This document shows positions 22,570 to 30,689 of a stretch of DNA of 30,689 bases, one piece after another (position 1 is the stretch's first letter; each line of letters starts with the position of its first letter). This DNA comes from Chromera velia (lineage: Eukaryota > Sar > Chromeraceae): positions 1 to 30,689 of the forward strand of contig JAHBMJ010001386.1 of the NCBI GenBank assembly GCA_018398765.1, in the 5' to 3' direction. The notes beneath the pieces are model-generated. The model searched no databases. It saw only the letters and a list, made by a program, of their open reading frames with translations, and was not told where the DNA came from. A program made the translations under genes and the position numbers.

Positions 22570-23001
22570 TTTGGTGAAAGCAGTTCTTCAGTCGGGGCGC
22601 GCAGAAATCTGGACAGAACCCCGAGCACACGGGGGAAAGACGCCGCCAAAGATCGGTAGCAAGAAGAGACTTATGACAGCCTTCTGCACCAAGAACGAAA
22701 TCCGGAAAGTTCCCGAAAAAGTAGGTTTCAGAAAACCTGCCTTTCAGGACACAAGAAACAGGACAGAAGCAGAGCGGGAAGAGCAGAATAATTGGTGCAA
22801 ACCGTTTTCTCTCTACCCCTTGTGCTTCCAAACTGGAAAACGCAACGGCCACAGAATTCGTTCGGAGTCTCAGGAAGTCAGAATGCAAAGCCTGCACTGG
22901 ATCCCATGCTCAGATCTGATGGAAAGAGAGTAGGAAGTTGCAGATGATCACTTCGATCAGATTGGTCGAGTTTCTGTTGACTGCGTGAATCCAAAAATTT
23001 T

Positions 23002-23009
23002 GCGCCAAA
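23002..23009 (-). promoter_or_regulatory. E2F/DP-like site
   Basis: The minus strand reads TTTGGCGC, matching the E2F/DP consensus TTTSSCGC, with A/T-rich flanks on both sides. A single 8-mer may be chance; the only support is its position in a divergent promoter. Confidence 0.25.
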
Positions 23010-23067
23010 TTTTTTTGCCAACCGCATGCAATTGATGACGGGCGCTCGCGCGTCAACCGCCTCGCCA

Positions 23068-23075
23068 TGCATGCA
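23068..23075. promoter_or_regulatory. TGCATGCA palindrome (candidate ApiAP2 site)
   Basis: Perfect 8-bp palindrome about 265 bp upstream of the secreted-protein ATG. GCATGC-core motifs are bound by ApiAP2 factors in apicomplexans and their relatives. The same word occurs elsewhere in the window (9903-9914, 24344-24351, 26608-26617), so specificity is weak. Confidence 0.3.
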
Positions 23076-23338
23076 CACCGATACATCAAGCTCTTTCGAT
23101 CGTTTCGCATATTTTCGCTTTGAACCTTCTGTCACACATCTGACTGTCAGAGTCCCTGAGAGTCTGGGACTGACCCCTAGGGCTGAGTGACTGCAAGCAA
23201 TTCTTAACGCCATATGGGGTTACTATGCCTCCTTGCGGGCAATGCTACAAAGTGCCGTCACACGTTTATTCACGCAGGTGTAAACTGTCAGAGTAAAGTG
23301 GAGCGAGAAAAGGTCGATCTGACAATCAGTCTATCAGA

Positions 23339-24034
23339 ATGAGGAGAAGAGAGGCCAGCAGCAGGCCACTGCTTCCGAAGTACACTGTCCTCTTTTACCT
23401 CCTGAGCTTGCTCTCCCTCGTCGATGCTGTACGCAATGTGATCAAAGACCCCGCGGCTTTGTCCTCCTCTGGACCCGCTTCTGTTTTGTTGGAAAGCGGG
23501 GGGGGGTGCCCCACCTCATGCCCCCTTCAACCTCACAAGCCGACGAGCGGCGGGCCTGGTGCTCGAAGGGTGCGCTTCACCGGGACTGATCAGGTATCGG
23601 CAGCGAGTACGGTGGATGTGAGGACAGAATGCAAGGACCGCACAAGTTTTGAATTGTGCGACACAGAGTCCGGCACGTTCTTCTTCATCGAATGCAGAAA
23701 CCCCAACAGGGCAGTCAGAAAAGAGTTCTACAAAAACGATGACGCAACAGTCGCGAAGGACATTTGTGACAACTTGCTTCCGATTTTAGGTTTCTGTGCG
23801 GACAGGGTAATAGAAAATCTCGACAAGATGGGGGGGGCCTGTCAGAGCGAGAGTGCAAATGCTGCACAGATGATCAAGTCGGCAGAGAACGCCTACATCG
23901 GCACCACGTGGAACGCAGGATGGAACGACTGCAGCGCGTCCGACCTTTCTCAGAATCTAAACACCCTGAAGTGCATCGAGCAGTATGCTTACCAACTGAT
24001 GGAGTGCGATCGCCCGTCGTGCCCCACCGAGTAA
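23339..24034 (+). CDS. secreted cysteine-rich protein of unknown family
   Basis: Single exon, 231 residues. The start ATG at 23339 has an A-rich context (CAGAATG) and is followed by a signal-peptide-like N-terminus: Arg-rich residues 1-9, hydrophobic 16-28 (TVLFYLLSLLSLV) and a likely cleavage after VDA (about residue 30). The mature part has 12 cysteines (57, 61, 98, 107, 119, 143, 153, 168, 198, 212, 223, 228), compatible with six disulfides, and ends in MECDRPSCPTE. There is no transmembrane helix or GPI signal after the leader, so secretion or delivery to a vacuole or other luminal compartment is predicted. A low-complexity Pro/Gly/Ser stretch (41-75) separates leader and Cys-rich core. 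I recognise no known family. It lies divergent from the E2 gene with an AT-rich island behind it. Being intronless it could in principle be a chance frame, but the leader plus even cysteine spacing argues against that. Confidence 0.65.
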   Translation: MRRREASSRPLLPKYTVLFYLLSLLSLVDAVRNVIKDPAALSSSGPASVLLESGGGCPTSCPLQPHKPTSGGPGARRVRFTGTDQVSAASTVDVRTECKDRTSFELCDTESGTFFFIECRNPNRAVRKEFYKNDDATVAKDICDNLLPILGFCADRVIENLDKMGGACQSESANAAQMIKSAENAYIGTTWNAGWNDCSASDLSQNLNTLKCIEQYAYQLMECDRPSCPTE

Positions 24035-25554
24035 TTAAGAATTACATGCAATATCACCAACTTAACTTGAAAAAGGAATCGCTGCTCTGAAGGTGCGCTC
24101 GCAGACCTGTCACCCTACATCCCAACACGAAGCACAAAAGAGAGGCTCCGAGAGGCGAGACAGCTCAAAACCCCTGTCCGGGGCGATCGGAAGGAATGAA
24201 ACTATACTTAAGAATTAATGCGCCCTTGGAACGAAAGCCGAACTACAGAATATTCGAATGAAATTTTTGCTTCCGGGAGCATCAGCGCCAGGAGGAGTCA
24301 TGAGGGTTTGGTGAAAAGGATTTTCGAGGCAAATCTCGTGGCATGCATGCAGACGCGGATCTGATGAGCCCTCTTGATCGATTTCGTGGCGGATCGACGA
24401 TTTAGCGATCATCATGATGATGGACTTAGCGAAGAACTTCACTCAATGCACTGACACCATACTGGCAGGAATTCGCGGTCGCAATGTCGTACAGTTTTTC
24501 CCCTAGTGATCACCATACGATCACCTAATCATTCTTCTTTGTTTTTTCTATTGCAACACTGTATACTGCATTGCATACGTGTTATTAAACTGAATTTTAA
24601 CTGCATGCACTGCCATCATGATGTCGATGCATATGCATACACATTGACTGTATGATTGACATTTATGCGCGGGATCCTGACGTGCTTGCAGTAGCCCTGC
24701 ACACGTCTGCATACACCCGCTTGCTCCAGTCGCGTTTACACTCCGTCGATCACCCAAAAGCCCACTTGCCGGCCATAGATCCGCTTTGGTAAAGGCATGC
24801 GCAGTGCATGTGGCGTTGCACCTGCATGACCTACCATAAGTGCATGACCCACTTCAATTTATAACTCTTGACCTGTCACGGTGTCACCTCAAAGCATGAC
24901 TATACTTCTTGCACTTATATTTTTGCAATCCTGTGCAAGAAAGCATCATGCATAAATAATAATCTAGATAATAATTTGGCTGAATTTCACTAACAGCGTG
25001 ACTAGCTTAATTCTATAACTATATATATAGTAATTTTAAATATTAAAGTATATAACTGTGTTAAACTGTTGCTAAATACTAATAAGTCAGAGCTTCAAAA
25101 GTTGAAAGAAAGCCTAGCATGCAGTGGAACCAATCAATCAGGCAGTTATCAATCAATCAAAAAAATATAAACTAAAATAAACTAGTGAAAAAAAATTAAA
25201 ACGTTTTATGAGCTAAAGCCTATATATAGGCAGCATATATAATAGGCCAGAGAAAAGTATTTAAAAAGGACTGTACAAGTGCAGGTCGAGGCCTAACAGT
25301 GCCACGCAGACTCCTCAGGCTAGATCCACTGCGTCACGCAGTGGCTCTAGCTAGGGATCTAGCCTGAGAGGCGATCCGAAACATGAATTTTATCAATAAT
25401 ATGCTAATAATGGTATATGGGATTGTATGTTTTCATTAAACTTTTCAAAAATTACTTTTCAATTTAACGTAGAACCTAAGTTTTAATTCGCTGTTCAATT
25501 CAAACCGGTCAGACCCGGTCTGCAGAGCCGTATATTATTATTAAACTGATTTCT
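24035..25554. other. AT-rich convergent intergenic island 3
   Basis: 1.5 kb between two convergent 3' ends, strongly AT-rich from about 24450, with no domain-bearing frame. It holds several palindromes: CTATATATATAG near 25019-25030, GCCTATATATAGGC near 25218-25231 and the large nested hairpin at 25314-25368, plus a TGCATGCA word at 24344-24351 and clusters of TGCAT words near 24600-24650. Confidence 0.6.
25314..25368. repeat. nested perfect inverted repeat (two-stem hairpin)
   Basis: Outer arms CTCAGGCTAGATCC (25314-25327) and GGATCTAGCCTGAG (25355-25368) are perfect 14-bp reverse complements. Between them lies a second perfect inverted repeat, CCACTGCGT-C-ACGCAGTGG (25326-25344), then a 10-base linker CTCTAGCTAG. 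The fold is GC-rich inside an otherwise AT-rich island. It could be a transposon remnant, a structured RNA or an origin/terminator-like element; no neighbouring protein gene explains it. Confidence 0.8.
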
Positions 25555-27158
25555 TTAAGATTTTCCGTCAATCACATCAATCGCATCGAGCACCTGCAAC
25601 ACACAGAGTTATACAGATGGAAAACCCATTCAGCATTTGCGAAGCAGCTTATTCTCCCGATGGTATGAGCCAGAGCTAGCGCTAGAGATAGGTATTGGCA
25701 CAGACGGGCATGCAGATTGAAAGAAACGCAACATATACGGGCAGACAGCCTGAGGGAGGGCAGATATTTCACAGGTGGAAAAACAAACACACAAGGTGAG
25801 GGTAAAAGTCATGGATGGGACCCAAGAGGGAAATGGGACAGAGAAGACAGCTAGGAGGTGGGCACGCGGTACGTCTCTTTTCTTGATTGAAAGGGGCGCT
25901 GCGTTCCTCAGAGAGCAGACAACGAAGCAGCAAGCAGGAAGGGACAGAGAAAGAGAGAAAGGGATAAATACAGGTGTAAATGAATGGAGAAGTAAAAGAC
26001 GGAAGGACGGAGAGACAGAGATAGCGCAGAAGCGTAACTCGACAGTGGATTTTAAAATGGACAAGAGGGACTCTGTGTCTGTGTTTCTCTTAAAGTTGAT
26101 GCTTGTTCTCTTTGTTTTTAGAGTCAACATTGTGTCGCATGATGGCATCCACGTTCCGCTAGAAACAAAAACTGCCTCATATGTAGTAAGTGCACGATTC
26201 AAAATGAGGCACGAATTTGTGAGGTAAGTGCAGGGTGTTGGGAAGGGAGGACGAGCGAAAAAGAGGAGCCAAGAGGGAAGTGAGAGAGAAAAGCTGAAGG
26301 TAAGTGCCGTCTCTGTCTAGGTAGAGAGATCCTAGCCCTGTGTGCACAGTCTCACGCAAAGTGATATCTCTGTATGCATGCCGTCTTCTCGCAAAGGCAG
26401 TCGTCTGCTGAACACGCTTGTCGATCTGTGAATGGACAAAAAACAACCACTGCTTCCCCTTTCGTCCTATTCAACAGCGAGTGCAAAGCCGGCCGACCGA
26501 ATGCACCACAGAGACAGTGGAAGGAAGAGATGCTAAATAACAAACAAAGAGACACATGCAATAAAGCTTCCGGCAAAACAAAGCCAGCATGCAGGCATTT
26601 TCTTCCCGCATGCATGCCTTTAATTGTTGGCTGGCGGCAACAAGGTGACAATCCGTTGCTCTGCTCTGGTGGGGAGACCCTTTGGAGAAATCGAAGAAGA
26701 AATCACTGTTGCAAAGAACGGCAGAGCCAACTCACGAGGGAGGGAGGAGAGAGCTTCAACAAACGCAAACAAGAAAGAGAGGCTACAGACAGACTGCATT
26801 TCCGTTTCTTCTTCTCTTCGTTTTCAGTGCACAACAGTCAAGGGAAAAAAAGGAAGAGAGAAAGAGAGAACCACCGACTGACTGACCGACCTGCAAGGCC
26901 CTCGGCTTCAGTTGCTCAGGCAAGGTTTGGAGCTCGGTAGCTGCGAGGCTTTTGTCGGCCTGGTCTCCTGACTTCAAACGGTTCAGCAGGCTGGCGGAAA
27001 GGAGGGAGCAAGGAAGGAGAGCAAGAGGGAGGGAGGGAGGGAGAATGCATTTCAACGAAAAGGTACAAGCGGAGTGGACGCAGGGAATCAATCACGTGAG
27101 AAATGATGGTCTGAACAAACAAGCACACGCACACACACACACATGCGCGCGCGCGCTG

Positions 27159-27249
<91 letters not shown>

Positions 27250-30200
27250 AATTTGCGCCTGATGAGGGGCAGAACCGAAAAACACAAAAAGCAAAGCAAG
27301 CAGTGATTGGACTGACTGGTGTATGGTTGACTGACTGACTGACCCTCGAACTCTCTGTGTCAGGATAGGATCCTCATTCAGAATCGCCTGCGCTTCAGCG
27401 CGAGTAATCCCTCCGATTCCTGCCCCTCCCCCTGCAGTGCTCCCTAAATGAGCCGGAGGGAGAAGCCCGGGATCGTAAGCTGCAGCTGGAGCGCCCCCCG
27501 TTCCAATTGGAGGCGGCGCGTGTCCCAAAAGGCCCAGAGACCCCCGAGTCGCCCCACCCAGACTGGCACTGCTGACGGGGGGGGGTTGAGAGACCACGCC
27601 ATGTAAGAGAGGTGCCCCTGTGGGGGCACTAATCAACGCCCCCCCTCTGCCTAGGCCTGTGCCTACTGCTGCTGCTGCCGCCCCCCCATACCTTGGATGA
27701 AGAGCAGAGGGGGTAGGGAAAAGAGAGACAAGGGGACCTGGGTCTTCACCCCCTGTCCTCTGTCTCTTCCACTGAGTCAGCGCATCCACTTGTGGATCCC
27801 CCTGCAGCAGAGGAACATACGATCGATTTCGATCAAGATTCTGTTTTCACATGTCTTTCTCGGAAGACTTTCAAAATTGACGTCCATTCTTTGTCGCTCT
27901 CTATCGAGTTGTGAACGCAAATGGAGTGAGCAGACCTGCTTTCAGTAGAAATTGTCCCTGACAAACGGCTGAACTCTTTGGAGGGGTGGGGACAGGCTCT
28001 TGTGCTCTCGCTCAGTAGCTCAATTGCTCGCTTGACAGGAGAAAATCGGGGCGACAAGTTGGTGCATTTCATGTTTACACAGAAAAATAGAGCCCCCCCC
28101 CCGCTTCTGCTTACCGGCGCACTCCTTTTACCTCCCGGAATGTGCAGAACTCCGCTGCCCTGATGAAACCTGATGTCCGCAGGGTCAAAAGGACTTAAGT
28201 TGCCCCCCATGGCGCCTAAACCCCCTCCGTCTGCACCGGTAGCCCCTCCTGGTCGTCCAAGGAGATGAGTGCGTTCTCTGGGTCGGACTATCAGTCCCTC
28301 TCGCTCCAGTTGCGCCTGCATTCTTCCACCCATCCATTCATCGATGGAAGGTCATTTTTGTGTCTGTCTGTCTGGATGGATGGATCAAACTAATGAGGAA
28401 AAAATTCACAAGAAGGGAGAGGCTGATGGAGGGACTAAATGGATAAATGGAGAAGGGAAAGAAACAGGGAAGAAAGAAAGGAAGAAAGGAACACAGAAAA
28501 GAGACGACAAAAAAGAGAGGGAGAAATAAACCCTTTCCTTCCTCGATACATTCTGTCTGCACTCACTTTCCATTTCTTTCTGCCGCTTCCTTCAATCAAT
28601 AAACATTCCGTCCGTTCCCTCACCTCCTTCTCCTTTTTCTTTCTGCCTTCCAGATTTGTTCTCTCTTCCTTCCGTTCTCTGCCCCCTTTTCCATTCCAGT
28701 CAGAGAAAGAAAACGACAATCTCCTACTCTTAAACCACCTACCTCTCTACCGCTACTGAGAGACAAGACACAAGCTCAACTCAGACTGACCTCTTTGTCC
28801 CTCGCGATCTCTTCCAAGAGCCGAGCGTCTGAATCCCCCAAGGGCTGCACCAGGAAGGAAAGAAGCAGGAAGGCTTTTTGGACCTGAGTGCACAAACACC
28901 ATCAGTGCAGTGTTGCGAGATACAAAGTCCAAGAAGGGAGGCGGGGATGCGCGGAGCAGGAAGTAAAAAAAAAAGGGAACGTGCGCAGTCACGGAAGCAC
29001 CTTCCCAAAAATAAAACACGGGCCGCAACGAGATGATAACAAGTCAAGCAACAAAAAGGATCTGAACTGCTGTAGACATCTGGAGTCAGCAGGAAAAGGA
29101 AAAAAAGGGGCAGAGAACAGAAGACAGCAGAAAAGGACCCACCAGGACATCCGTCTTCAGGACGCCACAGACCATCAGTGCATGTAGAAGAGCGTCTGTA
29201 AGTTGGGGGTTTTCTGTTCATGCGCAGGAGCACAAGATTATCAGGCAGGAGGAAAGACTTGTCAGACGGAGGAAGCAAATAGAGGCAGGGAGAAAGGAAT
29301 ACTGGGAAAAATCGAGCACAAGAAAAGACGGCAAGGATCATGCAAACCCCTCTCCCCCTCGGTCTGTCTCCATGTGCATCCGCTGATCGGTTGACTGGGC
29401 AGGTTCTGTCTGTGCACATCGCAGGCAGCTAACGCTCCAATTTCTCTTCCTTCCTGTGCAACATCAGAGAGACGCAGAGACCGCAGTAAGGCAGGGGAGC
29501 CAGGCGGACAGGTAAGAGATCCAGTCTTTTACTTCCTCAGCACTATTCCACAGATGGCAGCTCGTTCCCCCTAGTAGCTCACCGAAAAAAAGAGTCCGCG
29601 CAACATCTGGAGATTTCTCAACAAGTTTCTGCATGGACAGAAGAAAGAGGAAAAAAAGAAAGACAGACGAAAAGGCATGGGCACGCGCCAAGAGGGACCG
29701 GAAGAACGTTGCGTGTGCTTGAGGGATCATTCGGAAACAGAAAGAACGACAACCAGGCACATTTCGCTGTACGAAAATAACAGAGAACAAATACGAAACT
29801 GCGGAAACAAAGTCATTGGCTCGAGAACAAAGAAAGGGCACGGAAAAAGGGGTTTGACAGAAAGAGAGAAGAGAGTGCGCGATTTTCTGTTCTCTTCGCT
29901 ATCGTCTGCTTCATTTCCCCCCCCCTTTCTTTTTCCACAGACAGCTGGAAGAGAAAAACATGAAAGGCTAGATGCCTCCAAGCAGAGCAGACATTTTGAC
30001 GGGCAAACATGTGAAAATGAGGAACACAAAAGCAAACGGGCACACAGACATGCACGCAGAGAAACAAACAAAAAGTGACACGCGGCATAGTTGGGTAGAC
30101 ATCTATGAACGGATACGGTCAACTTACTTGTGTGTTTCCGAGAACGTAGAGCAACTGCGCCACCGTCATCTTTCGAATGGCCTGCATGCACAAAGATTCA

Positions 30201-30689
30201 CCGGCTGTGTGGGTGTGTGTCTGTGTATGGATGCGTGCGCGCGTGTTTGTGTGTGCTTGTGTGTGTGTGGGGGGGGGGGTGCCTGTGCGAATGTGAGGAA
30301 AGCTTAAAGAATCATTTCTCCTTCTTTCAGTACAGAGAGAAATCGATTTGTTGTCGAACGAAGAATTGCATGTATTTCTGCTTCTCCTTCTGTCATTCTT
30401 TGCAACTTTCACCCCAACACACTCCGGTCGGGCTGTACACAGAGAGTTCCAATTTGAGGGAATACTCAAAGACAACCTCTCTGCACGAGTACAAACCACA
30501 CTGACGCACGCAGACAAACAGAGACGGACCTTCAACGTCACCTCTGACTCCCCCACAGCTGGGACCTCCTCGTCGCGCACCAGCACAGAGAGCACCGGGG
30601 GGGCATCAGGAGGGAGGGAGGCTCCGTAACCATGCGAAGGAAGGGGAGGGGGGCCAGGGGGGGGGGAGACGGCGGACGGCGTTGGACCC
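25555..30689 (-). CDS. CSTF2: cleavage stimulation factor 64 kDa-like protein, hinge and C-terminus (5' partial)
   Basis: Exons (minus): 30689(edge)-30530, 30181-30128, 29628-29583, 29195-29143, 28844-28791, 28315-28115, 27801-27344, 26990-26891, 25593-25555 (TAA). All junctions are in phase. The first segment is Pro-rich. Then comes a CSTF2-hinge-like helical stretch: AIRKMTVAQLLYVLGNTQ, KLVEKSPDVARTLFF, DALLHALMVCGVLKTDVL (in CstF-64 this binds CstF-77 and symplekin). A Gly/Pro/Ala-rich linker follows, with repeated LLGH/GG blocks. It ends in LQTLPEQLKPRALQVLDAIDVI, which fits the CSTF_C three-helix domain. The family's N-terminal RRM, which binds GU-rich RNA downstream of poly(A) sites, would lie beyond the right edge, so the identification rests on hinge and tail. 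Least sure are the 39-nt last exon and the 28844 acceptor (28871 region alternative). The symbol denotes the family, not proven orthology. Confidence 0.68.
27126..27247 (-). repeat. compound (CA)n-(GC)n-(TC)n-(CA)n-(GA)n array in CSTF2-like intron
   Basis: Inside intron 26991-27343: CA repeats, a CGCGCGCG Z-DNA-prone core, then (TC)n at about 27160-27177, (CA)n, and (GA)n at about 27198-27246. The TC and GA blocks are complementary and flank the CA block, so the intron RNA could fold into a long hairpin. Confidence 0.85.
30205..30281 (-). repeat. GT-rich microsatellite and G run in CSTF2-like intron
   Basis: Imperfect (GT)n with GCGC insertions ending in a run of ten G at about 30270-30280, within the 30182-30529 intron. 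On the coding strand it is CA-rich with a C run. Confidence 0.8.

Larger units (their letters stand above)
22570..23338. promoter_or_regulatory. divergent promoter region, tandem E2 gene / secreted protein gene
   Basis: 769-bp spacer between divergent start codons. It has an interrupted AT inverted element around an E2F-type core (22995-23020), a GCATGC word at 23024-23029 and a TGCATGCA octamer at 23068-23075. No supported coding exon. The promoter role is inferred from gene layout. Confidence 0.45.

Noticed and set aside
26347-26433. Possible CSTF2-like exon IDKRVQQTTAFARRRHAY
   Set aside because: It has a plausible acceptor and donor, but the donor (CGTGAG) leaves phase 1, which gives a stop in the final exon. 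Skipping it gives LPEQLKPRALQVLDAIDVI, which fits the CSTF_C domain. It could still be an alternative 3' exon.
27833-28114. Read-through of the minus frame past 28115
   Set aside because: A strong GTAAGC donor ends the exon at 28115 in phase 0, and the next exon at 27801 continues in phase. The read-through sequence is low quality and stops.
28845-28876. Longer version of the CSTF2-like exon beginning VQKAFLLLSFL
   Set aside because: The extra bases form a typical polypyrimidine tract ending GTGCAG at 28845, so they are better read as the end of the intron. Both versions keep frame.

Overview
This looks like about 30.7 kb of nuclear DNA from an intron-rich unicellular eukaryote. The evidence is GT-AG introns of roughly 60-1,300 bp, micro-exons, long microsatellites inside introns, no operons, and eukaryote-only proteins (MYND finger, DUF4211, BIRC6-type E2, CstF-64-like factor). 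The base composition, gene style and TGCATGCA words remind me of a chromerid alga (Chromera-like alveolate). That taxonomic guess is from memory and weak.

I support six genes, and their strands alternate strictly. (1) + 1-666: 3' end of a MYND zinc-finger protein. (2) - 3333-4496: intronless DFR/cinnamoyl-CoA-reductase-like extended SDR. (3) + 4978-12338: 12-exon, about 791-residue nuclear DUF4211 protein with an acidic Ser-rich N-terminus. (4) - 14638-22569: 12-exon, about 1,079-residue E2 ubiquitin-conjugating enzyme. Its first half resembles UBE2Q (RWD plus UBC-like fold without the usual Cys) and its second half is colinear with the C-terminus of BIRC6/BRUCE and keeps the catalytic Cys. 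(5) + 23339-24034: intronless secreted protein with 12 cysteines and no recognised family. (6) - 25555-30689: hinge and C-terminus of a CstF-64 (CSTF2)-like 3'-end processing factor; its RRM half would lie beyond the right edge. The exon models of genes 3, 4 and 6 were built by hand from splice signals, reading phase and family resemblance. All junctions close in frame.

The spacing is patterned. Divergent pairs (2/3 and 4/5) share short spacers of normal composition (480 and 769 bp). Every convergent pair (1/2, 3/4, 5/6) is separated by 1.5-2.7 kb holding an AT-rich island with palindromes (around 1240-2340, 12340-13140 and 24450-25555).

The most unusual signal is at the splice sites. In about a third of the 31 introns the donor opens a run of GTNN tetranucleotides (often GTCA, GTCG or GTGA), so GT recurs every four bases into the intron. 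Several acceptors end in CTGC, TGCA or GGAT tetranucleotide runs. Splice motifs and microsatellites appear to have merged. The genes show no shared pathway beyond general nuclear housekeeping (ubiquitination, mRNA 3' processing, chromatin/DNA-associated).
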